A program made the translations under genes and the position numbers. 64,000 nucleotides of DNA from Chionoecetes opilio (Eukaryota > Arthropoda > Malacostraca > Decapoda > Majidae), in assembly GCA_016584305.1 (NCBI GenBank), contig JACEEZ010014059.1:74322-138321 (forward strand). The letters run 5' to 3'. Position 1 is the stretch's first letter, and every line of letters begins with the position of its first letter. Under the pieces are notes generated by a model. It saw only the letters and a list, made by a program, of their open reading frames with translations. It was not told the DNA's origin and did not search any database. This document shows, piece by piece, positions 26,679 through 39,552 of the stretch.

Positions 26679-27732
26679 TAGGTGCAATTTATTCTAAAAA
26701 GAGGATTGTATACTTCAATTTGTAGGAAAACAGCTATATATCACCGATAACTAGCTAAACTCATTGAAAAGAACACATTTTGAGGGTATAAAGCATTATC
26801 ATAAGGTAAATTCCTTCTATTAATGATATAACACAACAATTAACAAGAACTATGAAAAACACATATAATATACAATTGTATCACAATATAGACTCTCAAA
26901 CTCCTATTATAAGCTTACAGTAGTTTAAAATAGAAATTTCTAACGCAAACAACTATAATACAACATTTTGAATTTCTCTATCAAAAAAAGGGCTGAATAA
27001 TGTCAATTTTCGACATTTTTTAGCTCATTAAAAATACATTAAAACACTTCAAAAAAACGTTGTTTTTAAGAATAAAATTGATACATAAATTTCATGAAAT
27101 ATACATATTTTAAATTTTCTTTAATATTATAAAAAATTTGGGAAAAAAGGCAAAAATAATAAAAAATTTTTTGGACTTTTTTAAGGTTTTCCCAAAAAAG
27201 CATTAAAATACTTAAAAAAAACGGTTTTTAGGTTTAAAAAAGGGATACCTAAATTTCAAAAAAGCATTTTTTTAGCTCAAAACTTTTAAAAAATTTTATA
27301 GTTGTGTAAAAGGCTGAATAAGGTAAAATTTTGGGACTTTTTTAGTTTTTCAAAAAAACATTGAAATACTTAAAAAAAACACTTTTTTAAGATTAAAATT
27401 GATATCTAAATTTCATGAAAAATAACATATTTTTAGCTATTAATTTTGTAAAATATAGTTGTAGCAAATATCAAAAGCTATTTAGCTACTATATAAAGAA
27501 ATATACTTCAATTTGTAGAAAAAACAAAATCTTCACTGATAACTAGCTAAAATCATTGAATACACTACATTTTAAGGGTTTATAGCAATATGATAAGTAA
27601 AACTACTTTTATATATACAATAACGCTACAGTTTACAAGAAACTATGAAAAACACTTGCAATATATCAGTATATCACAATAAATAACCTATTACTCTTCT
27701 ATTTAATAGCTTAATGTAATGTAAGTTACTTA
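26679..27732 (+). repeat. Composite unit C7 with an internal degraded patch
   Basis: Equivalent to C6. The middle (about 27,115-27,400, end of B1 through B2 to the start of B3) is abruptly degraded, with homopolymer expansions and wrong bases. Clean sequence resumes on both sides. Confidence 0.9.
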
Positions 27733-27996
27733 TAGGTGCAAATTTTTCTAAAAAGAGGATTTTATACTTCAATTTGTAGGAAAACAGTTATATATCACCG
27801 ATAACTAGCTAATATCATTGAAAACATTACATTTTATGGGTTTATAGCAATATGATAAGTAAAAAATACTTGTATATATACAATAAAGCTACGTTTACAA
27901 GGGAAAATATGAAAAACGTTTTCAATATACAGTTATATCACAATAAATAACCTATTACTCTTCTATTTATTAGCTTAATGTAATGTAAGCTACTTA
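27733..27996 (+). repeat. Single A monomer between composites
   Basis: One A monomer of 264 bp with minor noise (GGGAAAATATG). It is the shortest A run between two composites in the window. Confidence 0.92.
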
Positions 27997-28879
27997 TAGG
28001 TGCAAATTATTCTAAAAAGAGGATTTTATACTACAATTTGTAGGAAAACAGCTATATATCACCGATAACTAGCTAAAATAATTGAAAAGAACACATTTTG
28101 AGGGTATAAAGAGAGCATTATCATGAGGTAAATTCCTTCTATTAATGATATAACACAACAATTAACAAGAAACTATGAAAAACACGTATAATATACAATT
28201 GTATCACAATATAGAGTCTCAAACTCATATTATAAGCTTAGAGTAGTTGAAATTAGAAATTTCTAACGAAAAACATAATACCACATTTTGAATTTCTCTA
28301 TCAAAAAAGGGCGAATAATGTCAATTTTCGACATTTTTAGCCCCCAAAAATACATTAAAACACTTGAAAAAACGTTGTTTTTAAGAATAAAAATTTATAC
28401 ATAAATTTCATGAAAAATACTATTTTAAGCTCCCTTAATATTATAAAATATAGTTTGTTAAAAATGCTGATTAATGTCAAATTTCGACATTTTTAGCCTT
28501 TAAAAACATTGAAATACTTGAAAAAACATTGTTTTAAGATTAAAATTGATATCTAAATTACATGAAAAATACATATTTTTAGCTATTAATTTTGTAAAAT
28601 ATAGTTGTAACAAATATCAAAAGCTATTTAGCTACATATATAAAGAAATATACTTCAATTTAGAGAAGAAAAAAAACTCTTCACTGATAACTAAACTAAA
28701 TCATTGAAACACTACATTTTAAGGGTTTATAGCAATATGATAAGTAAAACTACTTGTATATATACAATAACGCTACAGTTTACAAGAAACTATGAAAAAC
28801 GCTTGCAATATACAGTTATATCACAATAAATAACCTCTTACTCTTCTATTTAATAGCTTATTGTAATATAAGCTACTTA
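27997..28879 (+). repeat. Composite unit C8 (two B; B2 missing)
   Basis: About 160 bp shorter than standard. B1 passes directly to B3 at the GTTGTG boundary, so one whole 155-bp sub-repeat is absent. It carries an AGAG insertion (AAAGAGAGCATTATCATGAGG) shared with C9, C11 and C12. Confidence 0.93.
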
Positions 28880-29661
28880 TAGGTGCAAATTATTCTAAAA
28901 AGAGGATTTTATACTTCAATTTGTTGGAAAAAAAGCATTATCACCGATATCTAGCTAATATCATTGAAAACACAACATTTTTTGGGTTTATAGCAATATG
29001 ATAAGTAAAAATACTTGTATAATAACAAACGCTACAGTTTACAAGAAACTATGAAAAACGCTTGCAATATACCGTTATATCACAATAAATAACCTATTAC
29101 TCTTCTATTTATTAGCTTAATGTAATGTAAGCTACTTATAGGTGCAAATTATTCTAAAAAGTGGATTTCATACTTCAATTTGTAGGTAAACAGCTATATA
29201 TCACCGGTAACTAGCTAATATCATTGAAAACACTACATTTTATGGGTTTATAGCAATATGATAAGTAAAATTACTTGTATATATACAATAACGCTAAAAG
29301 TTTACAGAAACTATGAAAAACGCTTGCAATATACCGTTATATCACAATAAATAACCTCTTACTTTTATATTTAATAGCTTAATGTAATGTAAGCTACTTA
29401 TAGGTGCAAATTATTCTAAAAAGAGGATTTTATACTTCAATTTGTAGGAAAACGGCTATATATCACCGATAACTAGCTAATATCATTGAAAACACAACAT
29501 TTTATGGGTTTATAGCAATATGATAAGTAAAACTACTTGTATATATACAATAACGCTACAGTTTACAAGAAATTATGAAAAACGCATGCAATATACCGTT
29601 ATATCACAATAAATAACCTTTACTCTTCTATTTATTAGCTTAATGTAATGTAAGCTACTTA
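28880..29661 (+). repeat. A-satellite array, 3 monomers
   Basis: Markers in order are TTTGTTGG/GATATCTAGC, GTGGATTTCATAC with TAGGTAAACAGC and CACCGGTAAC, then GGAAAACGGCTAT. The same order recurs at 37,719-38,501. Confidence 0.95.
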
Positions 29662-30707
29662 TAGGTGCAAATTATTCTAAAAAGAGGATTTTATACTTCA
29701 ATTTGTAGGAAAACAGCTATATATCACCGATAACTAGCTAAAATAATTGAAAAGAACACATTTTGAGGGTATAAAGAGAGCATTATCATGAGGTAAATTC
29801 CTTCTATTAATGATATAACACAACAATTAACAAGAAACTATGAAAAACACGTATAATATACAATTGTATCACAATATAGAGTCTCAAACTCATATTATAA
29901 GCTTAGAGTAGTTGAAAATAGAAATTTCTAACGAAAACAACTATAATACCACATTTTGAATTTCTCTATCAAAAAAAGGGCTGAATAATGTCAATTTTCG
30001 ACATTTTTTAGCCCTTCAAAATACATTAAAACACTTGAAAAAACGTTGTTTTTAAGAATAAAATTGATACATAAATTTCATGAAAAATACATATTTTAAG
30101 CCCTTAATATTATAAAATATAGTTGTGTAAAAGTGCTGAATAATGTCAAATTTTGACAATTATAAGGCTTTCAAAAATGCATTAAAATACTTGAAAAAAC
30201 GTTGTTTTTAGGATTAAAATTGATACCTAAATTTCATGAAAATGCATATTTTTAATTCATAACATTGTAAAATATAGTGGTGTAAAAGTGCTGAATAATG
30301 TCAAATTTCGACATTTTTTAGCCTTTCAAAAAAACATTGAAATACTTGAAAAAACATTGTTTTAAGATTAAAATTGATATCTAAATTTCATGAAAAATAC
30401 ATATTTTAAGCTATTAATTTTGTAAAATATAGTTGTAGCAAATATCAAAAGATATTTAGCTACATATATAAAGAAATATACTTCAATTTGTAGAAAAAAA
30501 AACCTCTTCACTGATAACTAGCTAAAATCATTGAAAACACTACATTTTAAGGGTTTATAGCAATATGATAAGTAAAACTACTTGTATATATACAATAACG
30601 CTACAGTTTACAAGAAACTATGAAAAACACTTGCAATATACCGTTATATCACAATAAATAACCTCTTACTCTTCTATTTAATAGCTTAATGTAATGTAAG
30701 CTACTTA
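29662..30707 (+). repeat. Composite unit C9 (three B, reference copy)
   Basis: A clean 1,046-bp unit. Dyads start at 29,987, 30,142 and 30,297, exactly 155 bp apart. A' is about 250 bp and the linker to the first B about 70 bp. GTAGC at 30,435 pairs with GCTAC at 30,459 in the tail. A'' begins near 30,477, joining the A consensus at TACTTCAATTTGTAG. Confidence 0.96.
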
Positions 30708-33700
30708 TAGGTGCAAATTTTTCTAAAAAGAGGATTTTATACTTCAATTTGTAGGAAAACAGTTATATATCACCGATATTTAATTAATAACATTGAAAAA
30801 ACTACATTTTATGGGTTTATAGCAATATGATAAGTAAAACTATTTGTATATATACAATAACGCTACAGTTTACAAGAAACTATGAAAAACGCTTGCAATA
30901 TACCGTTATATCACAATAAATAACCTATTACTCTTCTATTTATTAGCTTAATGTAATGTAGGCTACTTATAGGTGCAAATTATTTTAAAAAGAGGATTTT
31001 ATACATCAATTTGTAGGAAAACAGCTATATATCACCGATAACTAGCTAATATCATTGAAAATACTACATTTTATGGGTTTATAGCAATATGATAAGTAAA
31101 ACTACTTGTATATATACAATAAAAGTTACAGTTTTCAAGAAACTATGAAAAACGCTTGCAAATACCGTTATATCACAATAAATAACCTCATACTCTTCTA
31201 TTTATTAGCTTAATTTAATGTAAGCTACTTATAGGTGCATCTTTCTCTAAAAAGAGGATTTATACTTCAATTTGTAGGAAAACAGCTATATATCACCGAT
31301 AATAGCTAATATCATTGAAAACACTACATTTTTTTGGCTTTATAGCAATATGATAAGTAAAACGACTTGTATATATACAATAACCTACTGTTTACAAGAA
31401 CTATGAAAAACGCTTGCAATATACAGTTATATCACACTAAATAACCTATTACTCTTCTATTTAATAACTTAATGTAAATTTAAACTACTTATAGGTGCAA
31501 ATTATTCTAAAAGAGGATTTTATACTTCAATTTATAGGAAAACAGCTATATATCACCGATAACTAGCTAAAATCATTTTAAACCTACATTTTATGGGTTT
31601 ATAGCAATATGATAAGTAAAACTACTTGTATATATACAATAACGCTACAGTTTACAAGAAACTATGAAAAACGCTTAAAATATACAGCTATATCACAATA
31701 AATAACCTATTACTCTTCTATTTATTAGCTTAATGTAATGTAAGCTACTTATAGGTGCAAATTATTCTAAAAAGAGGATTTTATACTTCAATTTGTAGGA
31801 AAACAGCTATATATCACCGATATCTAGCTAATATCATTGAAAACACAACATTTTATGGGTTTATTGCAATATGATAAGTAAAACTACTTGTATATATACA
31901 ATAACGCTACAGTTTACAAGAAATTATGAAAAACGCTAGCAATATACAGTTATATCACAATAAATAACCTCTTACTCTTCTATTTAATAGTTTTATGTAA
32001 TGTAAGCTACTTACAGGTGCAAATTATTCTAAAAAGAGGATTTTATACTTCAATTTATAGGAAAACAGCTATATATCACCGATAACTAGCTAAAATCATT
32101 GAAAACACTACATTTTAAGGGTTTATAGCAATATGATAAGTAAAACTACTTGTATACAATAACTCTACAGTTTACAAGAAACTATGAAAAACACTTGCAA
32201 TATACCGTTATATCACATAAAAAAAACCTCCTATCTTCTATTTAATAGCTTAAGTAATGTAAGCTACTTAAAGGTGCAAATTTTTCTAAAAAAAAAGGAT
32301 TTTATACTTCAATTTTTAGGAAAACGTTATATATCACCGATATTTAGCTAATATCAATGAAAAAACACATTTTATGGGTTTATAGCAATATTATAAAATA
32401 AAAACTTTCTTGTATATATACAATAACGCTACAGTTTACAAGAAACTATGAAACACGCTTGTAATATACCGTTATATCACAATAAATAACCTATTACTCT
32501 TCTATTTATTAGCTTAATGTAATGTAAGCTACTTATAGGTCTAATTATTTTAAAAAGAGGATTTTATACATCAATTTGTAGGAAAACAGCTATATATCTA
32601 CGATAACGAGCTAAAATCATTGAAAACACTACATTTTATAGGTTTATAGCAATATGATAAGTAAAACTACTTGTATATATACAATAACGCTACAGTTTAC
32701 AAGAAACTATGAAAAACGCCTGCAATATACAGTTATATCACAATAAATAACCTCTTACTCTTCTATTTAATAGCTTATTGTAATGTAAGCTACTTATAGG
32801 TGCAAATTATTCTAAAAAGAGGATTTTATACTTCAATTTGTTGGAAAACAGCTATATATCACCGATATCTAGCTAATATCATTGAAAACACAACATTTTA
32901 TGGGTTTATAGCAATATGATAAGTAAAACTACTTGTATATATACAATAACGCTACAGTTTACAAGAAACTATGAAAAACGCTTGCAATATACCGTTATAT
33001 CACAATAAATAACCTCTTACTCTTATATTTATAGCTTAATGTAATGTAAGCTACTTATAGGTCCAAATTATTCTAAAAAGAGGATTTTATACTTCAATTT
33101 GTAGGAAAACAGCTATATATCACCGATAACTAGCTAATATCATTGAATACACTACATTTTATGGGTTTATAGCAATATGATAAGTAAAACTGCTTGTATA
33201 TATACAATAACGCTAAAGTTTACAAGAAATTATGAAAAACGCTTGCAATATACAGTTATATCATAATAAATAACCTCTTGCTCTTCTATTTATTAGTTTT
33301 ATGTAATGAAAGCTACTTATAGGTGCAAATTATTCTAAAAACAGGATTTTATACTTCAATTTGTAGGAAAACAGCTATTATCACCGATAACTAGCTAATA
33401 TCATTGAAAACACTACATTTTATGGGTTTATAGCAATATGATAAGTAAAACTACTTGTATATATACAATAACGCTACAGTTTACAAGAAACTATGAAAAA
33501 CGCTTGCAATATACAGTTATTATCACCCTAAATAACCTATTACACTTCTATTTAATAGCTTAATGTAATTAAGCTACTTATATGTGCAAATTATTCTAAA
33601 AAGAGGATTTTTATACTTCAATTTATAGGGAAAAAAGCTTATATAAACACCGATAACTAGCTAATATCATTGAAAACACTACATTTTATGGGTTTATAGC

Positions 33701-34907
33701 AATATGATAAGTAAAACTACTTGTATATATACAATAACGCTACAGTTTACAAGAAACTATGAAAAACGCTTGCAATATACCGTTATATAACAATAAATAA
33801 CCTCTTACTCTTCTATTTATTAACTTAATGTAATGTAAGCTACTTATAGGTGGAAATTATTCTAAAAAGAGGATTTTATACTTCAATTTATAGGAAAACA
33901 GCTATATATCACCGATAACTAGCTAATATCATTGAAAAAAACTACATTTTTTTGGGTTTATAGCAATATGATAAGTAAACTACTTTGTATATATACAATA
34001 ACGTTACAGTTTTCAAGAAACTATGAAAAATGCTTGCAATATACCGTTATAAACACAAAAAATAACCTCTTACTCTTCTATTTATTAGCTTAATGTAATG
34101 TAAGCTACTTATAGGTGCATTTTATTTTAAAAAGAGGATTTTATACTTCACTTTGTAGGAAAACAGCTATATGTCACCCATAACTAGCTAATATCATTGA
34201 AAACACCCACATTTTATGGTTTTAAGCAATATGATAAGTAAAACTACTTGTATATATACAATAACGCTACAGTTACAAGAAAATATGAAAACGCTAGCAA
34301 TATACAGTTATATCACACTAAATAACCTATTACTCTCTATTTAATAGCTTAATGTAATGTAAGCTACTTATAGGTACAAAATTATTCTAAAAAGAGGATT
34401 TTATACATCAAATTTTTAGGAAAACAGCTATATATCACCCATAAGTAGTTTTAAAATCATTGAAACACTACATTTTATGGGTTTATGCAATTTTGATAAG
34501 TAAAACTACTTGTATTTTACAATAACGCTACAGTTTACAAGAAAAATATGAAAAAAAGCTTGCAATACACCGTTATATCACAATAAATAACCTCTTACTC
34601 TTATATTTAATAGCTTAATGTAATGTAAGCTATTATAGGTGCAAAATTATTCTAAAAAGAGGATTTATACTTCAATTTGTAGGAAAACAGCTATATATCA
34701 CCGATAACTAGCTAATATCATTGAAAACACAACATTTTATGGGTTTATAGCAATATGATAAGTAAAACTACTTATATATATAAAAATAACGCTACAGTTT
34801 ACAAGAAACTATGAAAAAACGCTTGCAATATACCGTTATATAACAATAAATACCTATAATCTTCTATTTATTAGCTTAATGTAATGTAAGCTACTTATAG
34901 GTGCAAA
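30708..34907 (+). repeat. A-satellite array, 16 monomers
   Basis: Mostly clean, with patches of small indels near 31,130-31,600, 32,210-32,400 and after 33,500. The second half repeats the reference order: V2 near 32,530, V1-like, V3 near 33,060, V4, V5, V6 near 33,846, V7, a V8/V9 hybrid near 34,376 and V10 near 34,640, then C10. Confidence 0.94.
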
Positions 34908-35783
34908 TTATTCTAAAAAAAAGGATTGTATACTTCATTTTTAGGAAAACAGCTATATATCACCGATAACTAGCTAAAATCATTGAAAAGAACACATTTT
35001 GAGGGTATAAAGCATTTTCATAAGGTAAATTCCTTCTATTAATGATATAAACACAACAATTAACAAGAAACTATGAAAAACACGTATAATATACAATTGT
35101 ATCACAATATAGAGTCCAAACTCCTATTATAAGCTTAGAGTAGTTAAAAAAGAAATTTCTAACGAAAAAAAACTATAATACCACATTTTGAATTTCTCTA
35201 TCAAAAAAGGGGCTGAATAATGTCAATTTTCGACATTTTTTAGCCCTTCAAAAATACCTTAAAACACTTGTAAAAACGTTGTTTTGAGGATTAAAATTGA
35301 TACTTAAATTTCATGAAAATGGGATATTTTTAGCTCATAACATTGTAAAATATAGTTGTGTTAAAGTGCTGGAATAATGTCAATTTCGACATTTTTTTGC
35401 CTTTCAAAAAAAATTGAAATACTTGAAAAAAAATTGTTTTATGATTAAAATTGATATCTAAATTTCATGAAAAATACATATTTTTAGCTATTAATTTTGT
35501 AAAATATAGTTGTAGCAAAAATCAAAAGCTATTTAGCTATATATATAAAGAATATACTTCAATTTTTAGAAAAAAAACAACTCTTTACTGATAACTAGCT
35601 AAATCATTGAAAACACTACTTTTTAAGGGTTTATAGCAATATGATAAATAAACTACTTGTATATATACAATAACGCTACAGTTTACAAGAAACTATGAAA
35701 AACACTTGCAATATACCGTTATATCACAATAAATAACCTCTTACTCTTCTATTTTAAAAGCTTAAGGTAATGTAAGCTACTTA
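34908..35783 (+). repeat. Composite unit C10 (two B, hybrid B1/B2)
   Basis: Only two B sub-repeats. The first starts as B1 (TCAATTTTCGAC) and continues as B2 (GAGGATTAAAATTG, TTTTTAGCTCATAACATTG). The deletion therefore fused the front of B1 to the back of B2, a different register from C8 and C11. Confidence 0.9.
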
Positions 35784-36826
35784 TAGGTGCAAATTTTTCT
35801 AAAAAGAGGATTTCATACTTCAATTGTAGGAAAAAAAAGTTATATATCACCGATATTTAGCTAATATCATTGAAAAAAACTACATTTTATGGGTTTTTAG
35901 CAATATGATAAGTAAACTACTTGTATATATCAATAACGCTACAGTTTACAAGAAACTATGATAAACGCTTGCAATATACCGTTATATCACAATAATTAAC
36001 CTTTACTTTTCTATTTATTAGCTTAATGTAATGGAAGCTACTTCTAGGTCTAATTATTTTAAAAGAGGATTTTTATCATCAATTTGTAGGAAAACAGCTA
36101 CATATCACCGATAACTAGTAATATCATTGAAAAACACTACATTTTATGGTTTATAGCAATATGATAATAAAACACTTGTATATATACAATAAAGCTACAG
36201 TTTACAAAAAACTATGAAAACCGCTGCTTGCAATATACAGTTATATCACAATAAAAAACTTCTTACTCTTTCTATTTATTAGCTTAATGTAATGTAAGCT
36301 ACTTTTAGGAGCATTTATTCTAAAAAGAGGATTTTATACTTCACTTGTAGGAAAACAGCTATATCACCGATAATAGCTAATATCATTGAAAAAAAATACA
36401 TTTTATGGGTTTATAGCCCAAAATGATAAGTAAAAATACTTGTATATATACGATAACGCTACAGTTTACAAGACCTATGAAAAACGCCTGCAATATACAG
36501 TTTTATCACAATAAATAACCTCTTACTCTTCTATTTAAAAGGTTATTGGAATGTAAGCTTTCTTATGGTGCAAATTTATTCTAAAAGAGGATTTTTATAC
36601 TTCAATTTGTGGAAAACAGCTATATATCCCCATATCTAGGTAATATCATTGAAAACACAACATTTTTATGGGTTTTTAGCAATATGATAAGTAAAAACTT
36701 GTATATATACAATTTAAAGCTACAGTTTACAAGAAACTATGAAAAAAAAGCTTGCAATATACCGTTATATCACAATAAATAACCTTTACTCTTTTATTAT
36801 TAGCTTAATGTAATGTAAGCTACTTA
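35784..36826 (+). repeat. A-satellite array, 4 monomers, mildly degraded
   Basis: Four monomers with scattered deletions and homopolymer changes. Variant bases such as GATATTTAGC, GGTCTAATT and GATATCTAGG are still readable. Confidence 0.9.
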
Positions 36827-37718
36827 TAGGTGCAAATTTTTCTAAAAAGAAAGGGTTTATACTTCAATTTGTAGGAAAACAGCTATATATCACCGATAAC
36901 TAGCTAAAATAATTGAAAAGAACACATTTTGAGGGTATAAAGAGAGCATTATCATGAGGTAAATTCCTTCTATTAATGATATAACACAACAATTAACAAG
37001 AAACTATGAAAAACACGTATAATATACAATTGTATCACAATATAGAGTCTCAAACTCATATTATAAGCTTAGAGTAGTTGAAAATAGAAATTTCTAACGA
37101 AAACAACTATAATACCAAAATTTTGAATTTCTCATCAAAAAAAGGGCTGAATAATGTCAATTTTCGACATTTTTTAGCCCCACAAAAATACATTAAAACA
37201 CTTGAAAAAACGTTGTTTTTAAGAATAAAATTGATACATAAATTTCATGAAAAATACATATTTTAAGCTCTTAATATTATAAAATATAGTTGTGTAAAAG
37301 TGCTGAATAATGTCAAATTTCGACATTTTTTAGCCTTTCAAAAAAACATTGAAATACTTGAAAAAACATTGTTTTAAGATTAAAATTGATATCTAAATTA
37401 CATGAAAAATACATATTTTTAGCTATTAATTTTGTAAAATATAGTTGTAACAAATATCAAAAGCTATTTAGCTACATATATAAAGAAATATACTTCAATT
37501 TAGAAAGAAAAAAAACTCTTCACTGATAACTAGCTAAAATCATTGAAACACTACATTTTAAGGGTTTATAGCAATATGATAAGTAAAACTACTTGTATAT
37601 ATACAATAACGCTACAGTTTACAAGAAACTATGAAAAACGCTTGCAATATTTCAGTTTATCACAATAAATAACCTCTTACTCTTCTATTTAATAGCTTAT
37701 TGTAATATAAGCTACTTA
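36827..37718 (+). repeat. Composite unit C11 (two B; B2 missing)
   Basis: Nearly the same as C8, including the AGAG insertion and the B1-to-B3 junction. A 62-codon frame at 37,078-37,266 starts from TTG and crosses the linker and B1. It depends on two local indels (near 37,119 and 37,133) absent from sister units, so it is not a gene. Confidence 0.94.
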
Positions 37719-38501
37719 TAGGTGCAAATTATTCTAAAAAGAGGATTTTATACTTCAATTTGTTGGAAAACAGCTATATATCACCGATATCTAGCTAATA
37801 TCATTGAAAACACAACATTTTATGGGTTTATAGCAATATGATAAGTAAAAATACTTGTATATATACAATAACGCTACAGTTTACAAGAAACTATGAAAAA
37901 CGCTTGCAATATACCGTTATATCACAATAAATAACCTATTACTCTTCTATTTATTAGCTTAATGTAATGTAAGCTACTTATAGGTGCAAATTATTCTAAA
38001 AAGTGGATTTCATACTTCAATTTGTAGGTAAACAGCTATATATCACCGGTAACTAGCTAATATCATTGAAAACACTACATTTTATGGGTTTATAGCAATA
38101 TGATAAGTAAATATACTTGTATATATACAATAACGCTACAGTTTACAAGAAACTATGAAAAACGCTTGCAATATACCGTTATATCACAATAAATAACCTC
38201 TTACTTTTATATTTAATAGCTTAATGTAATGTAAGCTACTTATAGGTGCAAATTATTCTAAAAAGGATTTTATACTTCAATTTGTAGGAAAACGGCTATA
38301 TATCACCGATAACTAGCTAATATCATTGAAAACACAACATTTTATGGGTTTATAGCAATATGATAAGTAAAACTACTTGTATATATACAATAACGCTACA
38401 GTTTACAAGAAATTATGAAAAACGCATGCAATATACCGTTATATCACAATAAATAACCTTTACTCTTCTATTTATTAGCTTAATGTAATGTAAGCTACTT
38501 A
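37719..38501 (+). repeat. A-satellite array, 3 monomers
   Basis: Repeats the private variant order of 28,880-29,661 (TTTGTTGG, TAGGTAAACAGC with CACCGGTAAC, GGAAAACGGC). Confidence 0.95.
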
Positions 38502-39552
38502 TAGGTGCAAATTATTCTAAAAAGAGGATTTTATACTTCAATTTGTAGGAAAACAGCTATATATCACCGATAACTAGCTAAAATAATTGAAAAGAACACA
38601 TTTTGAGGGTATAAAGAGAGCATTATCATGAGGTAAATTCCTTCTATTAATGATATAACACAACAATTAACAAGAAACTATGAAAAACACGTATAATATA
38701 CAATTGGTACACAATATAGAGTCTCAAACTCATATTATAAGCTTAGAGTAGTTGAAAATAGAAATTTCTAACGAAAACAACTATAATACCACATTTTGAA
38801 TTTCTCTATCAATAAAAGGGCTGAATAATGTCAATTTTCGACATTTTTTAGCCCTTCAAAATACATTAAAACACTTGAAAAAACGTTGTTTTTAGGAATA
38901 AAATTGATACATAAATTTCATGAAAAATACATAAATTTTAAAACCCTTAATATTATAAAATATAGTTGTGTAAAAGTGCTGAATAATGTCAAATTTTGAC
39001 AATTATAAGGCTTTCAAAAATGCATTAAAATACTTGAAAAAACGTTGTTTTTAGGATTAAAATTGATACCTAAATTTCATGAAAATGCATATTTTTAATT
39101 CATAACATTGTAAAATATAGTTGTGTAAAAGTGCTGAATAATGTCAAATTTCGACATTTTTAGCCTTTCAAAAAAACATTGAAATACTTGAAAAAACATT
39201 GTTTTAAGATTAAAATTGATATCTAAATTTCATGAAAAATACATATTTTAAGCTATTAATTTTGTAAAATATAGTTGTAGCAAATATCAAAAGCTATTTA
39301 ACTACATATATAAAGAAATATACTTCAATTTGTAGAAAAAAAAACCTCTTCACTGATAACTAGCTAAAATCATTGAAAACACTAAAATTTTAAGGGGTTT
39401 TTAGCAATATGATAAGTAAAACTACTTGTATATATACAATAACGCTACAGTTTACAAGAAAATATGAAAAACACTTGCAATATACCGTTATATCACAATA
39501 AATAACCTCTTAAATCTTCTATTTAATAGCTTAATGTAATGTAAGCTACTTA
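38502..39552 (+). repeat. Composite unit C12 (three B)
   Basis: Equivalent to C9, including the damaged B2 dyad (TTTTGACAATTAT) that both share. That shared damage is good evidence of descent by duplication. Confidence 0.94.

Larger units (their letters stand above)
24059..27732 (+). repeat. Tandem duplication of a 1.84-kb higher-order unit (3 A + C)
   Basis: 24,059-25,889 and 25,890-27,732 have the same order and the same private variants in all three A monomers and in the composite. The duplication is therefore recent compared with the divergence among other units. A related, longer version appears inverted at 53,538-51,069. Confidence 0.9.

Noticed and set aside
29662..30707. Composite unit as a MITE, Helitron or LTR element
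   Set aside because: No terminal inverted repeats, target-site duplications or long terminal repeats at its edges; its ends are A-monomer sequence continuous with the array.
37078..37266. 62-codon open frame over linker and B1 of C11
   Set aside because: It relies on local indels not shared by C8, C9 or C12, and starts at TTG; no conserved coding pattern across copies.
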